Positions 29,143-38,445 of a stretch of 64,000 nucleotides of DNA are shown here, piece by piece (position 1 is the first letter of the stretch; the number at the start of each line of letters is the position of its first letter). The position numbers were made by a program, and so were the translations under genes. The stretch is from Streptomyces sp. WZ-12 (lineage in GTDB: Bacteria > Actinomycetota > Actinomycetes > Streptomycetales > Streptomycetaceae): positions 2,728,001-2,792,000 of the forward strand of contig NZ_CP118574.1 in the NCBI RefSeq assembly GCF_028898845.1, read 5' to 3'. The notes beneath the pieces are model-generated. The model saw only the letters and a program-made list of their open reading frames with translations. It made no database searches and had not been told where the DNA came from.

Positions 29143-29823
29143 TCAGAGCTGGTGGCGGTGGGCGCGGTCCCGGACCATCAACGCCGCGCGTTTCTCGGGC
29201 AGTTGGATCTCCTCCTCGTAGCGGAAGCCGGCGCCCAGGAAGGCCGCGACGGAGGGGGTGTTGCGCAGGTCGGGTTCGGCGATGACGCGTCCGCACCGCG
29301 GGCGGCGGTCCAGGACGAGGTCGGCGGTGGCGCGCAGCAGCGCGGTGCCCAGGCCGCGCCCGCGGTCGCGGCCGGCGCCCAGCAGCAGGTGGATGCCGGT
29401 GTCGTGGGGCCGCGCCGGGTAGTAGCGGGCGACGCGGTCCAGGTCGGCGCGGTAGATCTCCCAGTAGCTCATCGGGGCGCCGTCCAGCACGCCCAGGCAG
29501 GGCACGCTGCGGCCGTCGCCGTCCAGTTGGGCGCGCAGGTGGGCGGCGGTGGTCTCCGGGGGGCCGGCCAGCTCCCAAAAGGCGTTCACGGCCGGCTCGT
29601 TCATCCAGGCGACGATCCGGTCCAGGTCGCGCCCCGGGTCCACGGGGACGAGGGCGAACGGCCCGGCGGGAGTGTCCGCCGGCGGCCAGGCGGCCAGGTC
29701 GTCCAGCAGCGGGCCCGCGGCCGGGGTGGGGGCCGCGGGCGGTGCCGCGCCGGGGTGGGGCGCGGGTGGGTCGCCGTGGACGGCGTCCGGCGGGGAGGTG
29801 AGGCCGGATTCGGTCGGGGGCAC
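29143..29823 (-). CDS. GNAT-family N-acyltransferase of the siderophore cluster
   Basis: The protein has 226 residues. The GNAT domain covers residues about 55-226; the acyl-CoA loop is HLLLGAGRDRGRGLGTALLR, and the core is typical of the IucB/RhbD branch (VNAFWELAGP, YWEIYRADLDRVARYYPARPHDTG named by YWEIYRAD). Enzymes of this branch acetylate or acylate N-hydroxylated diamines. No hydroxylase gene is present here, so the true acceptor is open. GTG at 29823 has GGAGGG 6 nt upstream. The N-terminal 45 residues are Pro/Ala-rich. Confidence 0.9.
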   Translation of the reverse strand: MPPTESGLTSPPDAVHGDPPAPHPGAAPPAAPTPAAGPLLDDLAAWPPADTPAGPFALVPVDPGRDLDRIVAWMNEPAVNAFWELAGPPETTAAHLRAQLDGDGRSVPCLGVLDGAPMSYWEIYRADLDRVARYYPARPHDTGIHLLLGAGRDRGRGLGTALLRATADLVLDRRPRCGRVIAEPDLRNTPSVAAFLGAGFRYEEEIQLPEKRAALMVRDRAHRHQL

Positions 29824-29859
29824 GTGACGCCCTCCTGTGGGGGCTGGGGACAACAGGGC

Positions 29860-31875
29860 CTAGGGCACGAGCGGGTTGGGGACGGTGACGTAGACGGACT
29901 GGGTGTCCACCGGGCCGACGAGCTCGTCCAGGCCGTGCAGCCGGGTCGCGAGGTTGGCCTTGCAGCGCAGGGTGCGGGCGGTCAGCAGCAGTTCGGGCAG
30001 GGTGGAGCGGTGCGCGGCGGGGGCCGCCGCGGCGTCGGTGAGGAACCGCCGGAAGGCGGCGAGCAGGAGCTCCTCGCGGATCAGCCGGGCCGCGCCGAAC
30101 GCCCCGATGAGGCCGAGGACGTTGTTGATGCCGAGGTAGTAGGCGAAGCGTTCGTCGGTGACGTCGTCGGCGACGAAGGTGTCGCTGGCGATGCCGATGC
30201 CCGGCAGTCGCCGGTCCAGCTCCGCGCGGCGGGAGGTGCGGAAGTAGTAGCCCTGGTTGTCGCGGTAGCGCCCGCCTACGGGCCAGCCGTCGGCGTCCAG
30301 GAGGACGAGGGTGTTCTGCTGGTGGGCCTCCAGGGCGACGCCGGCCGTCCCGTCGAGCCAGAGGACGGGACGGACGACGGCTTCGAGGTAGCGCAGGAAC
30401 CACTCCGTGGCCACCGCGCCGGCCGGCCGCCCGGTGCGGGCGCTGAGCGCGCCGACGACGCTCTCCAGACGGGAGCGCATCGCGCCGTGGTCGGGCCAGG
30501 GGCGCGGCGCGGTGAGCCCGGCGATGCAGACGGCGTCGTCGGCGGCGTCGAAGGGCTGGTGGCGGACGACCACGTCCAGGCCCTGGACGGGGGTGCCGTC
30601 CGGTGCGTCGACGGCGAGGTAGGCGGGGTCGCGGACGATGTCGAAGCCGGGGGCGGTGGGGAAGGCGGCCTGCCACTGCGCGGCGAGTCCGGTGCGCAGC
30701 AGCCGGTGGACCTCGACGCCGCGCAGCAGTTCCTTGCGGAGGTTCTCCCGGCGGGAGTTGGTGATGCGCACGCCCAGGGAGAGCTTGAGCATCGCGGGCG
30801 CCCCGGGGCGGCAGACCGTGCGGACGGAGGAGGTGGGGTGCCAGTGGGGGCCGTGCGGGCCGAGGTCGTGCAGCAGTCCGGCGTCGCGCAGCGCGGCGAC
30901 CTCCGGGCGGCTGGCGAGGTCCCGGGCCTGCCAGGGGTGGAGCGGCAGCGGCACGGCGCCCTCGGGCAACGGCAGTCCGTCGCCGGCCAGTTGGGCGGCG
31001 AGCTGCCCGGCGGGCACGGTGCGGCCGCGCTCGGTCCAGGCGGAGTCGGCGGCGACGGCGGAGGGGTCGACGGCCATCCAGTGGAGCGGGAAGGAGCCGC
31101 GGAGTTCGGGCGAATAGGCGCGGACCTCGGCGTCGGTGAGGCCCTCGCGGCTCTTGGGCGTGGGGTGCAGGGGGTGGCCCAGGAGGAGCGACTGCTCGGC
31201 GTCGAGGAAACGGGAGCCCGGGTCCTGCGCGGGGTGGGCACGCCGGTCGGCGATGAACAGGGCGGTGATGCGCACGGAGTTGGCGACCCGGCCGACCAGT
31301 TCGGCGCCGTCGCCGTCCGGGGCCTGCGGGCCGTCCGCTGCGGGCGGTTCGTCGCCGTCGGCGACCCGGTGTTCGCCGCCGTCCGAGGCCCGCCGGTCGC
31401 CGCCGTGCGCGGCCTCCCGGCGCAGCAGCGCGGCGAGGGTGACGGCGTCCAACGGGGCGGAGCCGGCCGGGGTGCCTTCGAGGGTGGGGGCGCCCAGGCG
31501 GTGCCAGCCGGTGGGTGACCAGTGCCGGACGGGGACGTGCAGGGCGGTGGCGCTGGCGTGCAGGGCCAGCCGCAGCCGACCGCCGGCGGGGCGGGGGGTG
31601 TCGTGCTCGCGGATCCAGCAGCGCAGGAGGTTCTCGATGCCGGCGGCGTCGGCGGCGACGGCCGGGTCCGGGTGGTCGAGGGGGTCGGCGTCGGGGTGGC
31701 GCACGGGGCCGTGGGCGCCGCGGTGGCCGGCGGCCGGGGTCTGTTGGTGGCAGGTGTCGTCGCCGGGGCGGCGCTGTTGGCGGGGGACGGCCGGTTCGAC
31801 GAGGCCGGCGCCCGGTGGGTGGGCGGGGAACCGCTCGGCGGCCTGGATGCCGTCGTGGCCAGGGCGTTCGTTCAT
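29860..31875 (-). CDS. IucA/IucC-family siderophore synthetase (first of the cluster)
   Basis: The protein has 671 residues. Motifs: LLLGHPLHPTPKSREGL (ATP site, GHP..P..K.REG), PLPLHPWQARDL, MLKLSLGVRITNSRRE, and VALEAHQQNTLVLLDADGWP (EAHxQN). The N-terminal 80 residues are low-complexity. It probably makes the first amide with citrate or another carboxylic acid, as RhbC/IucA-type enzymes do; specificity is not readable. ATG at 31875 overlaps the TGA of the aminotransferase gene by 4 nt, so the two are translationally coupled. Confidence 0.93.
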   Translation of the reverse strand: MNERPGHDGIQAAERFPAHPPGAGLVEPAVPRQQRRPGDDTCHQQTPAAGHRGAHGPVRHPDADPLDHPDPAVAADAAGIENLLRCWIREHDTPRPAGGRLRLALHASATALHVPVRHWSPTGWHRLGAPTLEGTPAGSAPLDAVTLAALLRREAAHGGDRRASDGGEHRVADGDEPPAADGPQAPDGDGAELVGRVANSVRITALFIADRRAHPAQDPGSRFLDAEQSLLLGHPLHPTPKSREGLTDAEVRAYSPELRGSFPLHWMAVDPSAVAADSAWTERGRTVPAGQLAAQLAGDGLPLPEGAVPLPLHPWQARDLASRPEVAALRDAGLLHDLGPHGPHWHPTSSVRTVCRPGAPAMLKLSLGVRITNSRRENLRKELLRGVEVHRLLRTGLAAQWQAAFPTAPGFDIVRDPAYLAVDAPDGTPVQGLDVVVRHQPFDAADDAVCIAGLTAPRPWPDHGAMRSRLESVVGALSARTGRPAGAVATEWFLRYLEAVVRPVLWLDGTAGVALEAHQQNTLVLLDADGWPVGGRYRDNQGYYFRTSRRAELDRRLPGIGIASDTFVADDVTDERFAYYLGINNVLGLIGAFGAARLIREELLLAAFRRFLTDAAAAPAAHRSTLPELLLTARTLRCKANLATRLHGLDELVGPVDTQSVYVTVPNPLVP

Positions 31876-33266
31876 GCGGGGGTGCCTCGCAGGGTGGTGG
31901 GGGGTGAGCCCGGGGGCCCGGGGGTGGCGCGGACGGCCGCCGCGATGGCGTCGGCGAGCCGGTCGAGGACCGCGTCCGCCTGTTCGTCGGTGAGGGTCAG
32001 GGGTGGCAGCAGGCGGACGACGGCGGAGTGCCGGCCGCCGAGTTCGACGATCAGGCCGCGTTCCAGGCACGCCTGTTGGACGGCGGCGGCGAGCGCCGGG
32101 GCGGCGGGGCGGGCGCCGAGCGGATCGGCGTCGGCGTCCCGGTCGACGAGTTCGACGCCGAGCATCAGGCCGCTGCCGCGGACGTCGCCGATGCAGTCGT
32201 GGGCGGCGGCGACTTCGCGGAGCCGGGCGAGCATCGTGGCGCCGAGCTCGGCGGCGCGGGTGGCCAGGCCGTTGCGGCGGACGTAGGCGAGGGTGGCGGT
32301 GCCGGCGGCCATGGCGAGTTGGTTGCCGCGGAAGGTGCCGGCGTGCGCGCCGGGGCGCCAGGCGTCCAGTTCCTCGCGGTAGACGATGACCGCGAGCGGC
32401 AGGCTGCCGCCGATCGCCTTGGACAGCACGAGCACGTCGGGCACGATGCCGCTCTGTTCGACGGCCCAGAAGGTGCCGGTGCGGCCGACGCCGGTCTGGA
32501 CCTCGTCGACGATCAGGGGGATGTCGCGGGCGGCGGTGATCTCCCGCATCCGGCGCAGCCAGCCGGCCGGGGCGGGGATCACGCCGCCCTCGCCCTGGAC
32601 CGGTTCGAGGATCATCCCGGCGGGCCGGGGCACCCCGCCCTTGGGGTCGTCGAGGAGGTTCTCGGTCCAGCGGGCGGAGAGTTCGGCGCCGCGCTCGCCG
32701 CCGGTCCCGAACGGGCAGCGGTAGGCGTAGGGGTAGGGAAGCCGGGTCACTCCGGGGTGCCGGGCCCCGCCGGAGGCGGCCAGGGCGCCGGCGGTCATGC
32801 CGTGGTAGGCGCCGGAGAAGGCCGCGAGTCCCTGGCGGCCGGTGGCGGTGCGGACGAGGGTGAGGGCGGCCTCGACGGCGTCGGTACCGGCCGGGCCGCA
32901 GAACTGGATCCGCCCCTTTTCGGCCAACTCCCCGGGCAGAGTGGCGAACAGCTCCGTGGTGAAGGCGTCCTTGACCGGGGTCGCCAGGTCGAGGACGTGC
33001 AGCGGCGCGCCGGAGTCGAGGACGGCGCGGATCGCCTCCAGGACCACGGGGTGGTTGTGGCCGAGCGCCAACGTGCCGGCCCCGGAGAGGCAGTCGAGGT
33101 AGCGCCGGCCGTCGGCGCCCTCGATGGTCAGCCCGCGGGCGCGCACCGGGACGATCGGGAGCGAGCGCGCGTACGTGCGGGCGGCGGACTCACGCAGGGC
33201 CTGGCGGCGCAGGATCCCCTCGTGGGCCGACGGTGCGGCCGCCGGCCCGATTTCGGTCAACGCCAC
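31872..33266 (-). CDS. Class III aminotransferase, diaminobutyrate type
   Basis: The protein has 464 residues. A PLP enzyme of the ornithine/DABA aminotransferase group: GAGTLALGHNHPVVLEAI, FCGPAGTDAVEAALTL, the Asp of VDEVQTGVGRTG, and the PLP lysine in VLSKAIGGSLP. RhbA/EctB-like members make L-2,4-diaminobutyrate from aspartate semialdehyde and glutamate. This is the first gene of the siderophore unit. GTG at 33266 has GGGAGG about 12 nt upstream; TTG at 33260 is an alternative. No iron box is visible upstream. Confidence 0.92.
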   Translation of the reverse strand: MALTEIGPAAAPSAHEGILRRQALRESAARTYARSLPIVPVRARGLTIEGADGRRYLDCLSGAGTLALGHNHPVVLEAIRAVLDSGAPLHVLDLATPVKDAFTTELFATLPGELAEKGRIQFCGPAGTDAVEAALTLVRTATGRQGLAAFSGAYHGMTAGALAASGGARHPGVTRLPYPYAYRCPFGTGGERGAELSARWTENLLDDPKGGVPRPAGMILEPVQGEGGVIPAPAGWLRRMREITAARDIPLIVDEVQTGVGRTGTFWAVEQSGIVPDVLVLSKAIGGSLPLAVIVYREELDAWRPGAHAGTFRGNQLAMAAGTATLAYVRRNGLATRAAELGATMLARLREVAAAHDCIGDVRGSGLMLGVELVDRDADADPLGARPAAPALAAAVQQACLERGLIVELGGRHSAVVRLLPPLTLTDEQADAVLDRLADAIAAAVRATPGPPGSPPTTLRGTPA

Positions 33267-33551
33267 GGCAGTTGTGTCCTCCCGGCTGGTGAACTGCTGG
33301 ATACCGCGCGGCCAACGGGCAGCCCGGCCGTCCCCCGTACGTACCAACGACGGCACCGGCGTGGGAACACGGGACGGCGTCAAGATCCTTGACGGCGGGA
33401 ACCGGGGCCCCGGGTACCGTCGTCCCCCCGGTCACCGGCATAGTGGGGGGGCTGCACCCGGATCTTGCGGTTCATGACAAATCCCGCGACGGGGGCTCCG
33501 CTCCTGAGCCGGACCGGCTCAATCCGTTTGACACAGGGGGAGATTCCGCCC

Positions 33552-34790
33552 ATGCGATCGATACGCCCGCCCGCCGCCCCTCACCGCCCCGGGAGGAGGG
33601 CGCTGCGCGCCCGCAGGTCCCCCGTCCTGGCCGCCGCCGCCCTCACCGCCGTCGTGGCGCTGACCGCGACCGGCTGCGGGCCGTCGGGCGACAACGCGGA
33701 CGCCAAGCCCAGCGAGTCCGCCCAGGACACCTCGGGCGGGGGTGCGATCAAGATCCCCAAGGACCTCCAGGACAAGCTCAAGCAGCACGGCGTCGACCTG
33801 GACAAGTGGAAGAACGGGGAGTGGAAGAACTGGGACAAGGACAAGTGGCTCCGGGAGGCCGGGGAGTTCATCAACCCGATCATCAAGAACTTCTGGAACC
33901 CGGACAAGATCGACAAGGTCAAGCCGCCCCAGGACCCCAGCAAGCCCTCTGACATCGCCGAGGACCAGGGCAAGACCGACCCGGAGCCGGCGGCGGTCAC
34001 CGCGCAGCCGGTGAAGACGCCCTACACCTCCACCGCGCCGGGCGTCGGCCTGCTGCTCTTCAGCACGCCGCAGGGCGAGTCCCGTTGCTCCGCCACCGTG
34101 GTCAAGGACCCGGCGCACCCGGGCAAGTCCAACCTCGTGTGGACCGCCGCGCACTGCGTGCACGCCGGCAAGAACGGCGGTTGGTACCGGAACATGATGT
34201 TCGTCCCGAACTTCAACCGGACCGGGGTGCCGGCCACCCAGATGAAGACCACCCCGTTCGAGGACCGGGTCCCGTCGGGCAAGTGGTGGGCGGACGACAT
34301 GTCGACGTCCAAGGAGTGGATCAAGGACGGCGGCGCCGTGCCGGGCGTCCCGATGGCCCCGTACGACTTCGCGCTGATGCACGTGAAGCCGGAGGAGAAC
34401 ACCGGCGGCAAGTCGCTGGAGGAGATGGCCGGTGGCGCCTACGCCGTCGACTTCAACGCCCCGGCGATGTCGAAGATCCCGAGCCTGACGGCGCAGGGTT
34501 ACCCGGCCGAGCCGCCGTTCGACGGCGCGGTGCAGCAGTCCTGCACCGACAAGCCGACCCGGCTGTCGCTGGACGCCAAGAAGCCGACCATGTACCGCAT
34601 CGGCTGCACCATGACCGGCGGTTCGTCGGGTGGCCCCTGGTTCATCAAGGGTTCGGACGGCAAGCCGGTGCTGGTCTCCAACATGTCGATGGGGCCGCGC
34701 CCGGCCCGTTGGTCGGCCGGCCCGCACCTGGGCGCCGAGGCCAAGTCCCTCTTCGACGCGATGAGCAAGAAGTGGGCGAACCAGCAGTAG
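33552..34790 (+). CDS. Secreted trypsin-like serine protease, probable lipoprotein
   Basis: The protein has 412 residues. The signal region is basic (RPGRRALRARR) then hydrophobic (SPVLAAAALTAVVALTATGC); the cysteine may be lipidated, though the -3 residue is Ala rather than Leu. A Lys/Trp/Asp-rich segment (LDKWKNGEWKNWDKDKW) follows. The protease domain has His in WTAAHCVH, Asp in YDFALMHV and Ser in GGSSGGPWF, a full trypsin triad. It should act at the outside face of the membrane. ATG at 33552 has GGGGGAG 9 nt upstream. It is divergent from the siderophore operon. Confidence 0.92.
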   Translation: MRSIRPPAAPHRPGRRALRARRSPVLAAAALTAVVALTATGCGPSGDNADAKPSESAQDTSGGGAIKIPKDLQDKLKQHGVDLDKWKNGEWKNWDKDKWLREAGEFINPIIKNFWNPDKIDKVKPPQDPSKPSDIAEDQGKTDPEPAAVTAQPVKTPYTSTAPGVGLLLFSTPQGESRCSATVVKDPAHPGKSNLVWTAAHCVHAGKNGGWYRNMMFVPNFNRTGVPATQMKTTPFEDRVPSGKWWADDMSTSKEWIKDGGAVPGVPMAPYDFALMHVKPEENTGGKSLEEMAGGAYAVDFNAPAMSKIPSLTAQGYPAEPPFDGAVQQSCTDKPTRLSLDAKKPTMYRIGCTMTGGSSGGPWFIKGSDGKPVLVSNMSMGPRPARWSAGPHLGAEAKSLFDAMSKKWANQQ

Positions 34791-34818
34791 CGGTGTGAGC
34801 GGGCGGCGTCGACGGCGC

Positions 34819-34904
34819 CGCTCGCTCGCGTACGCACAAGGGTGAGGGCCCGCCCCCGGTCTCCCGGGGGCGGGCCCTCACCCTTGTGCGTACGCGAGCG
34901 AGCG
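34819..34904. terminator. Exceptionally long perfect hairpin (41-bp stem, 4-nt loop)
   Basis: The arms 34819-34859 and 34864-34904 are perfect reverse complements; the loop is TCTC. The outer stem begins CGCTCGCTCGCGTACGC. It sits between the convergent protease and hflX genes, so it is most simply a bidirectional terminator. However, Streptomyces terminators usually have stems of 12-20 bp. Confidence 0.9.
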
Positions 34905-34917
34905 TCCGCCCGGACCG

Positions 34918-36405
34918 TCAGGCGGCCTGGACGAACGGCTGGAACTCGGCGGCCAGTTCCTCGTGGACCCGGGCCTTGAGCACGGTGCCGTCGGCGGTGT
35001 GCTCCTCGGAGATGACCTCACCCTCGGCGTGCGCCCGCGAGACCAGGGCGCCCTGGGTGTAGGGCACCAGCACCTCGATCTCGACCTGCGGACGCGGGAG
35101 TTCCGCGTCGAGCAGGTCGCGCAGTTCGGCGATGCCCTTGCCCGTACGGGCGGAGACCACCAGGGCGCGCTTCTCCTGGCGCAGCAGCCGCTGGAGCGTC
35201 AACGGGTCGGCCGCGTCGGCCTTGTTGACGATGACGATCTCGGGCACATCGGTGGCGCCGACGTCGCGGATCACCTCGCGGACCGCCGCCAGCTGCTCCT
35301 CCGGCACCGGGTGCGAGCCGTCGACGACGTGCAGGATCAGGTCGGCGTCGGCGACCTCCTCCATCGTGGAGCGGAACGCCTCGACGAGGTGGTGCGGCAG
35401 GTGACGGACGAAGCCGACGGTGTCGGCGAGGGTGTAGAGCCGTCCGCTGGGGGTCTCGGCCCGCCGGACCGTCGGATCCAGGGTGGCGAACAGGGCGTTC
35501 TCCACCAGGACGCCGGCGCCGGTGAGGCGGTTCAGCAGCGAGGACTTGCCGGCGTTGGTGTAGCCGGCGATGGCGACCGAGGGGACCTTGTTGCGCCGGC
35601 GCTCCTGGCGCTTGACGTCCCGGCCGGTCTTCATCTCCGCGATCTCCCGGCGCATCTTCGCCATCTTCTCGCGGATCCGCCGCCGGTCCGTCTCGATCTT
35701 GGTCTCACCGGGACCACGGGTGGCCATGCCGCCGCCGGCCGAGCCGGAGCCACCGCCACCCATCTGACGGGACAGCGACTGACCCCAACCGCGGAGCCTG
35801 GGGAGCATGTACTGCATCTGTGCCAGCGAGACCTGTGCCTTGCCCTCCCGGGACTTGGCGTGCTGGGCGAAGATGTCGAGGATCAGGGCGGTCCGGTCGA
35901 CCACCTTGACCTTGACGACGTCCTCAAGGTGGATCAACTGGCCCGGCGAGAGCTCACCGTCGCAGACCACGGTGTCCGCCCCGGACTCCAGCACGATGTC
36001 GCGCAGCTCCAGGGCCTTGCCGGAACCGATGTAGGTGGCCGGGTCGGGCTTGTCGCGGCGCTGGACGAGGCCGTCGAGCACCAGGGCGCCGGCGGTCTCG
36101 GCCAGCGCGGCCAGCTCGGCGAGGGAGTTCTCCGCGTCCTGCACCGTCCCGGACGTCCAGACGCCGACCAGCACCACGCGCTCCAGGCGCAGCTGCCGGT
36201 ACTCGACCTCGGTGACGTCCTCAAGCTCGGTGGAGAGCCCGGCGACGCGGCGGAGTGCCGCGCGTTCGGAGCGGTCGTACTGGTCGCCGTCGCGCTCCCC
36301 GTCGATCTCGTGGCTCCAGGCGACGTCCTCTTCCATCAGGGCGTCGGCCCGAAGGCTCTCGGGGAGGCGCTGCCGGTCCTGCGGAAGGGAAGAAGAGGAG
36401 GTCAT
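34918..36405 (-). CDS. hflX: Ribosome-associated GTPase HflX
   Basis: The protein has 495 residues. The N-terminal HflX domain includes DPATYIGSGKALELRD, then RGPGETKIETDRRRIREKM (named by RGPGETKIE). The GTPase domain has G1 GYTNAGKSSLLN, G3 DTVGF and G4 NKAD. HflX splits stalled or stress-arrested 70S ribosomes. ATG at 36405 is preceded by a purine-rich stretch. The N-terminal 60 residues are acidic and variable. Confidence 0.96.
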   Translation of the reverse strand: MTSSSSLPQDRQRLPESLRADALMEEDVAWSHEIDGERDGDQYDRSERAALRRVAGLSTELEDVTEVEYRQLRLERVVLVGVWTSGTVQDAENSLAELAALAETAGALVLDGLVQRRDKPDPATYIGSGKALELRDIVLESGADTVVCDGELSPGQLIHLEDVVKVKVVDRTALILDIFAQHAKSREGKAQVSLAQMQYMLPRLRGWGQSLSRQMGGGGSGSAGGGMATRGPGETKIETDRRRIREKMAKMRREIAEMKTGRDVKRQERRRNKVPSVAIAGYTNAGKSSLLNRLTGAGVLVENALFATLDPTVRRAETPSGRLYTLADTVGFVRHLPHHLVEAFRSTMEEVADADLILHVVDGSHPVPEEQLAAVREVIRDVGATDVPEIVIVNKADAADPLTLQRLLRQEKRALVVSARTGKGIAELRDLLDAELPRPQVEIEVLVPYTQGALVSRAHAEGEVISEEHTADGTVLKARVHEELAAEFQPFVQAA

Positions 36406-36571
36406 TTGATCCTTCGCGTCGTAGGGCGCCCCGGGGACCGGTCGGTCCCGCCGGGGCTGGCGGTGGCTGTGCCGTTCGCTTTGGTCAACGTCCGGGCCGT
36501 CCCGGAGATTCCCGGGGCCGGCCGTCGTCGACCCGTTGATGGTCGCACGGCCGGGAGACGGGCGTCACGCG

Positions 36572-36604
36572 GGTTTCCGGGTGGTTCCCCCGCGAACGGA
36601 AACC
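36572..36604. terminator. Hairpin between the M1 peptidase gene and hflX
   Basis: GGTTTCCG and CGGAAACC form an 8-bp perfect stem. It lies just past the M1 peptidase stop (36645) on the minus strand and upstream of hflX, so it likely ends the peptidase transcript. Confidence 0.55.
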
Positions 36605-36644
36605 ACGGGTTTTCGCCCCCGGGCCGCCCGTTCCCGGCCGGCGG

Positions 36645-38306
36645 TCACCGCTTGTGGAGGTGTGGTGCACCGGGTGTGCCCGGGGCTCGCCCTCCCCTGG
36701 TGTGCGCGGACTTGCCGTTCGCCGGCGTCCGCCCCGGTGTCCCGGCCCTCCCGTTCACCGGGGCCTTCTGGGTCGCCGCCTGGGGCTTCCAGTCGGGATG
36801 GCCGGGCATCGGCGGGGTCTTGGCGCCGTAGAGCCAGTCCCAGAAGAAGCCGGAGAGGTTGTGGCCGTAAACCTCGGAGGCGAGGTTGATGAAGTCGGCG
36901 GTGCCGGCCACCCCGTCGCGGTGCTTGGCCACCCACTCCCGCTCCAGGCGGTCGAAGCCGGCCTGGCCCATCTTGTCCCGCAGGGCGTACAGCACCAGGG
37001 CGCTGCCGTCGTAGATCATCGGGCGGAAGATGCCGATCTTGCGGCCCTGGTCGGGGACCTTGGGCAGGGCCGGCGGGCCGGCCTCCGCCCGCCACCCGTC
37101 GGACATCTGGTAGGCGTGGCGCATCCTGGCCTCCATGGAGACGCGGGCGCCGCCCTTCTCCTGGGCGTAGAGGGCCTCGTACCAGGTGGCGTGGGCCTCG
37201 TTGAGCCAGACGTCGGACCAGCGGCGGGGGCTGACGCTGTCGCCGAACCACTGGTGGGACAGCTCGTGCACCATCACCGACTCCACGTACCAGTCAGGCA
37301 GTTGGGCGATGCCGAACAGTCGCTTCTCGAAGAGCGAGAGGGTCTGGGTCTCCAACTCGAAGCCGGTGCTGGCGTCGGCGATCAGCACCCCGTACGTCTC
37401 GAACGGGAACGGCCCGACCTTCCGCTCCATCCAGGCCACCTGCTCCGGCGTCTTGGCGAGCCAACGGGCGAGCGGGCCCCGGTCGCCGGCGGCGACGACG
37501 TCGCGCAGCGGCAGCCCGTGCGGCCCGCGGTGCGACAGCACGACGGACCGCCCGATGGAGACCTGGGCGAGTTCGGTGGCCATGGGGTGGGCGGTGCGGT
37601 ACGACCAGGTGCGGCGCGGGCCGCGGGTGCCCTCCCCGACGGGCAGCCCGTTGGCGACCGCCGTCAGGCCGCGCGGCGCGGTGATGTGGAAGGTGAAGTA
37701 CGCCTTGTCGGAGGGGTGGTCGTTGCAGGGGAACACCCGGTGCGCGGCATCGGCCTGATTGGCCATCGCCAGCCCGTCCTTGGTGCGGATCCAGCCGCCG
37801 TTGCCCTTGCCCCGCGGGTCGCTGGTGTGGTGGACGACGACCCGCAACTGCTGGCCGGGGGAGACGTGCGCGGTCGGGGTGAGCACCAGGTGCTCACCGG
37901 CCTGCTCGTACCGGGCGGGCAGGCCGTTGACGAGGACGGAACTCACCGAGCCGGCGGCGAAGTCGAGGTTGACGTGGTCGAGGTTGGCGGCGGCCCGGGC
38001 GTTGATGACGGTGACCGCGTCCAGCGGCCGGTCGTTGTGGCCCGAGTAGTCCATGGAGATGTCGTACGAGGTGACGTGGTAGCCGGGGTCGCCGAGCGTC
38101 GGGAAGAGGCGGTCGCCGATGCCCTCCGGCTCGGGAGGCGGCGGGGCCGCGGCGAGCGTGGCGGCGATCGCGAGGCCGAGGGCGGCGGCCCGGCGGGGGG
38201 TCCGGCCGCGGTGCGGGCGGGCCCGCCCGGACGCGGAACGGCCGGCGGTGCGGTGGGGGGCGGGCCCGTCGGGCTCGCGGGAGGGACGGCGCAAGGGAAC
38301 GGACAT
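36645..38306 (-). CDS. M1-family zinc metallopeptidase, secreted
   Basis: The protein has 553 residues. It has a basic, Arg-rich N-terminus followed by a hydrophobic stretch (ALGLAIAATLAAA), probably a signal peptide. The zinc site is HELSHQWFGD with the third ligand in WLNEAHATWYE, as in gluzincins. The GxMEN exopeptidase loop of aminopeptidase N is changed to STGFELETQTL, which is usual in actinobacterial members of this branch. The C-terminal 45 residues are Gly/Lys/Pro-rich. Peptide hydrolysis outside the cell is inferred. Confidence 0.92.
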   Translation of the reverse strand: MSVPLRRPSREPDGPAPHRTAGRSASGRARPHRGRTPRRAAALGLAIAATLAAAPPPPEPEGIGDRLFPTLGDPGYHVTSYDISMDYSGHNDRPLDAVTVINARAAANLDHVNLDFAAGSVSSVLVNGLPARYEQAGEHLVLTPTAHVSPGQQLRVVVHHTSDPRGKGNGGWIRTKDGLAMANQADAAHRVFPCNDHPSDKAYFTFHITAPRGLTAVANGLPVGEGTRGPRRTWSYRTAHPMATELAQVSIGRSVVLSHRGPHGLPLRDVVAAGDRGPLARWLAKTPEQVAWMERKVGPFPFETYGVLIADASTGFELETQTLSLFEKRLFGIAQLPDWYVESVMVHELSHQWFGDSVSPRRWSDVWLNEAHATWYEALYAQEKGGARVSMEARMRHAYQMSDGWRAEAGPPALPKVPDQGRKIGIFRPMIYDGSALVLYALRDKMGQAGFDRLEREWVAKHRDGVAGTADFINLASEVYGHNLSGFFWDWLYGAKTPPMPGHPDWKPQAATQKAPVNGRAGTPGRTPANGKSAHTRGGRAPGTPGAPHLHKR

Positions 38307-38445
38307 GGGCTACCGCTATCAGCGCGGCCCGCCCGCGGGTGGACGGCACGGCAGGACGGCACCCGAACGAGCGGCACGTGCGCCATCCGGCTTGCGCCCG
38401 TGCGCCCGATCTGTCCCCGGGTGCGCGGTGCCCTTCGAGCGGCCC

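Noticed and set aside
28048..31518. An 1156-codon plus-strand frame opposite the siderophore genes
   Set aside because: Shadow frame in GC-rich antisense DNA; composition Gly/Val/Ala/Arg without motifs.
33267..33551. Iron box (DmdR/IdeR) before the siderophore operon
   Set aside because: I looked for TTAGGTTAGGCTAACCTAA-like dyads in the divergent gap and saw none.
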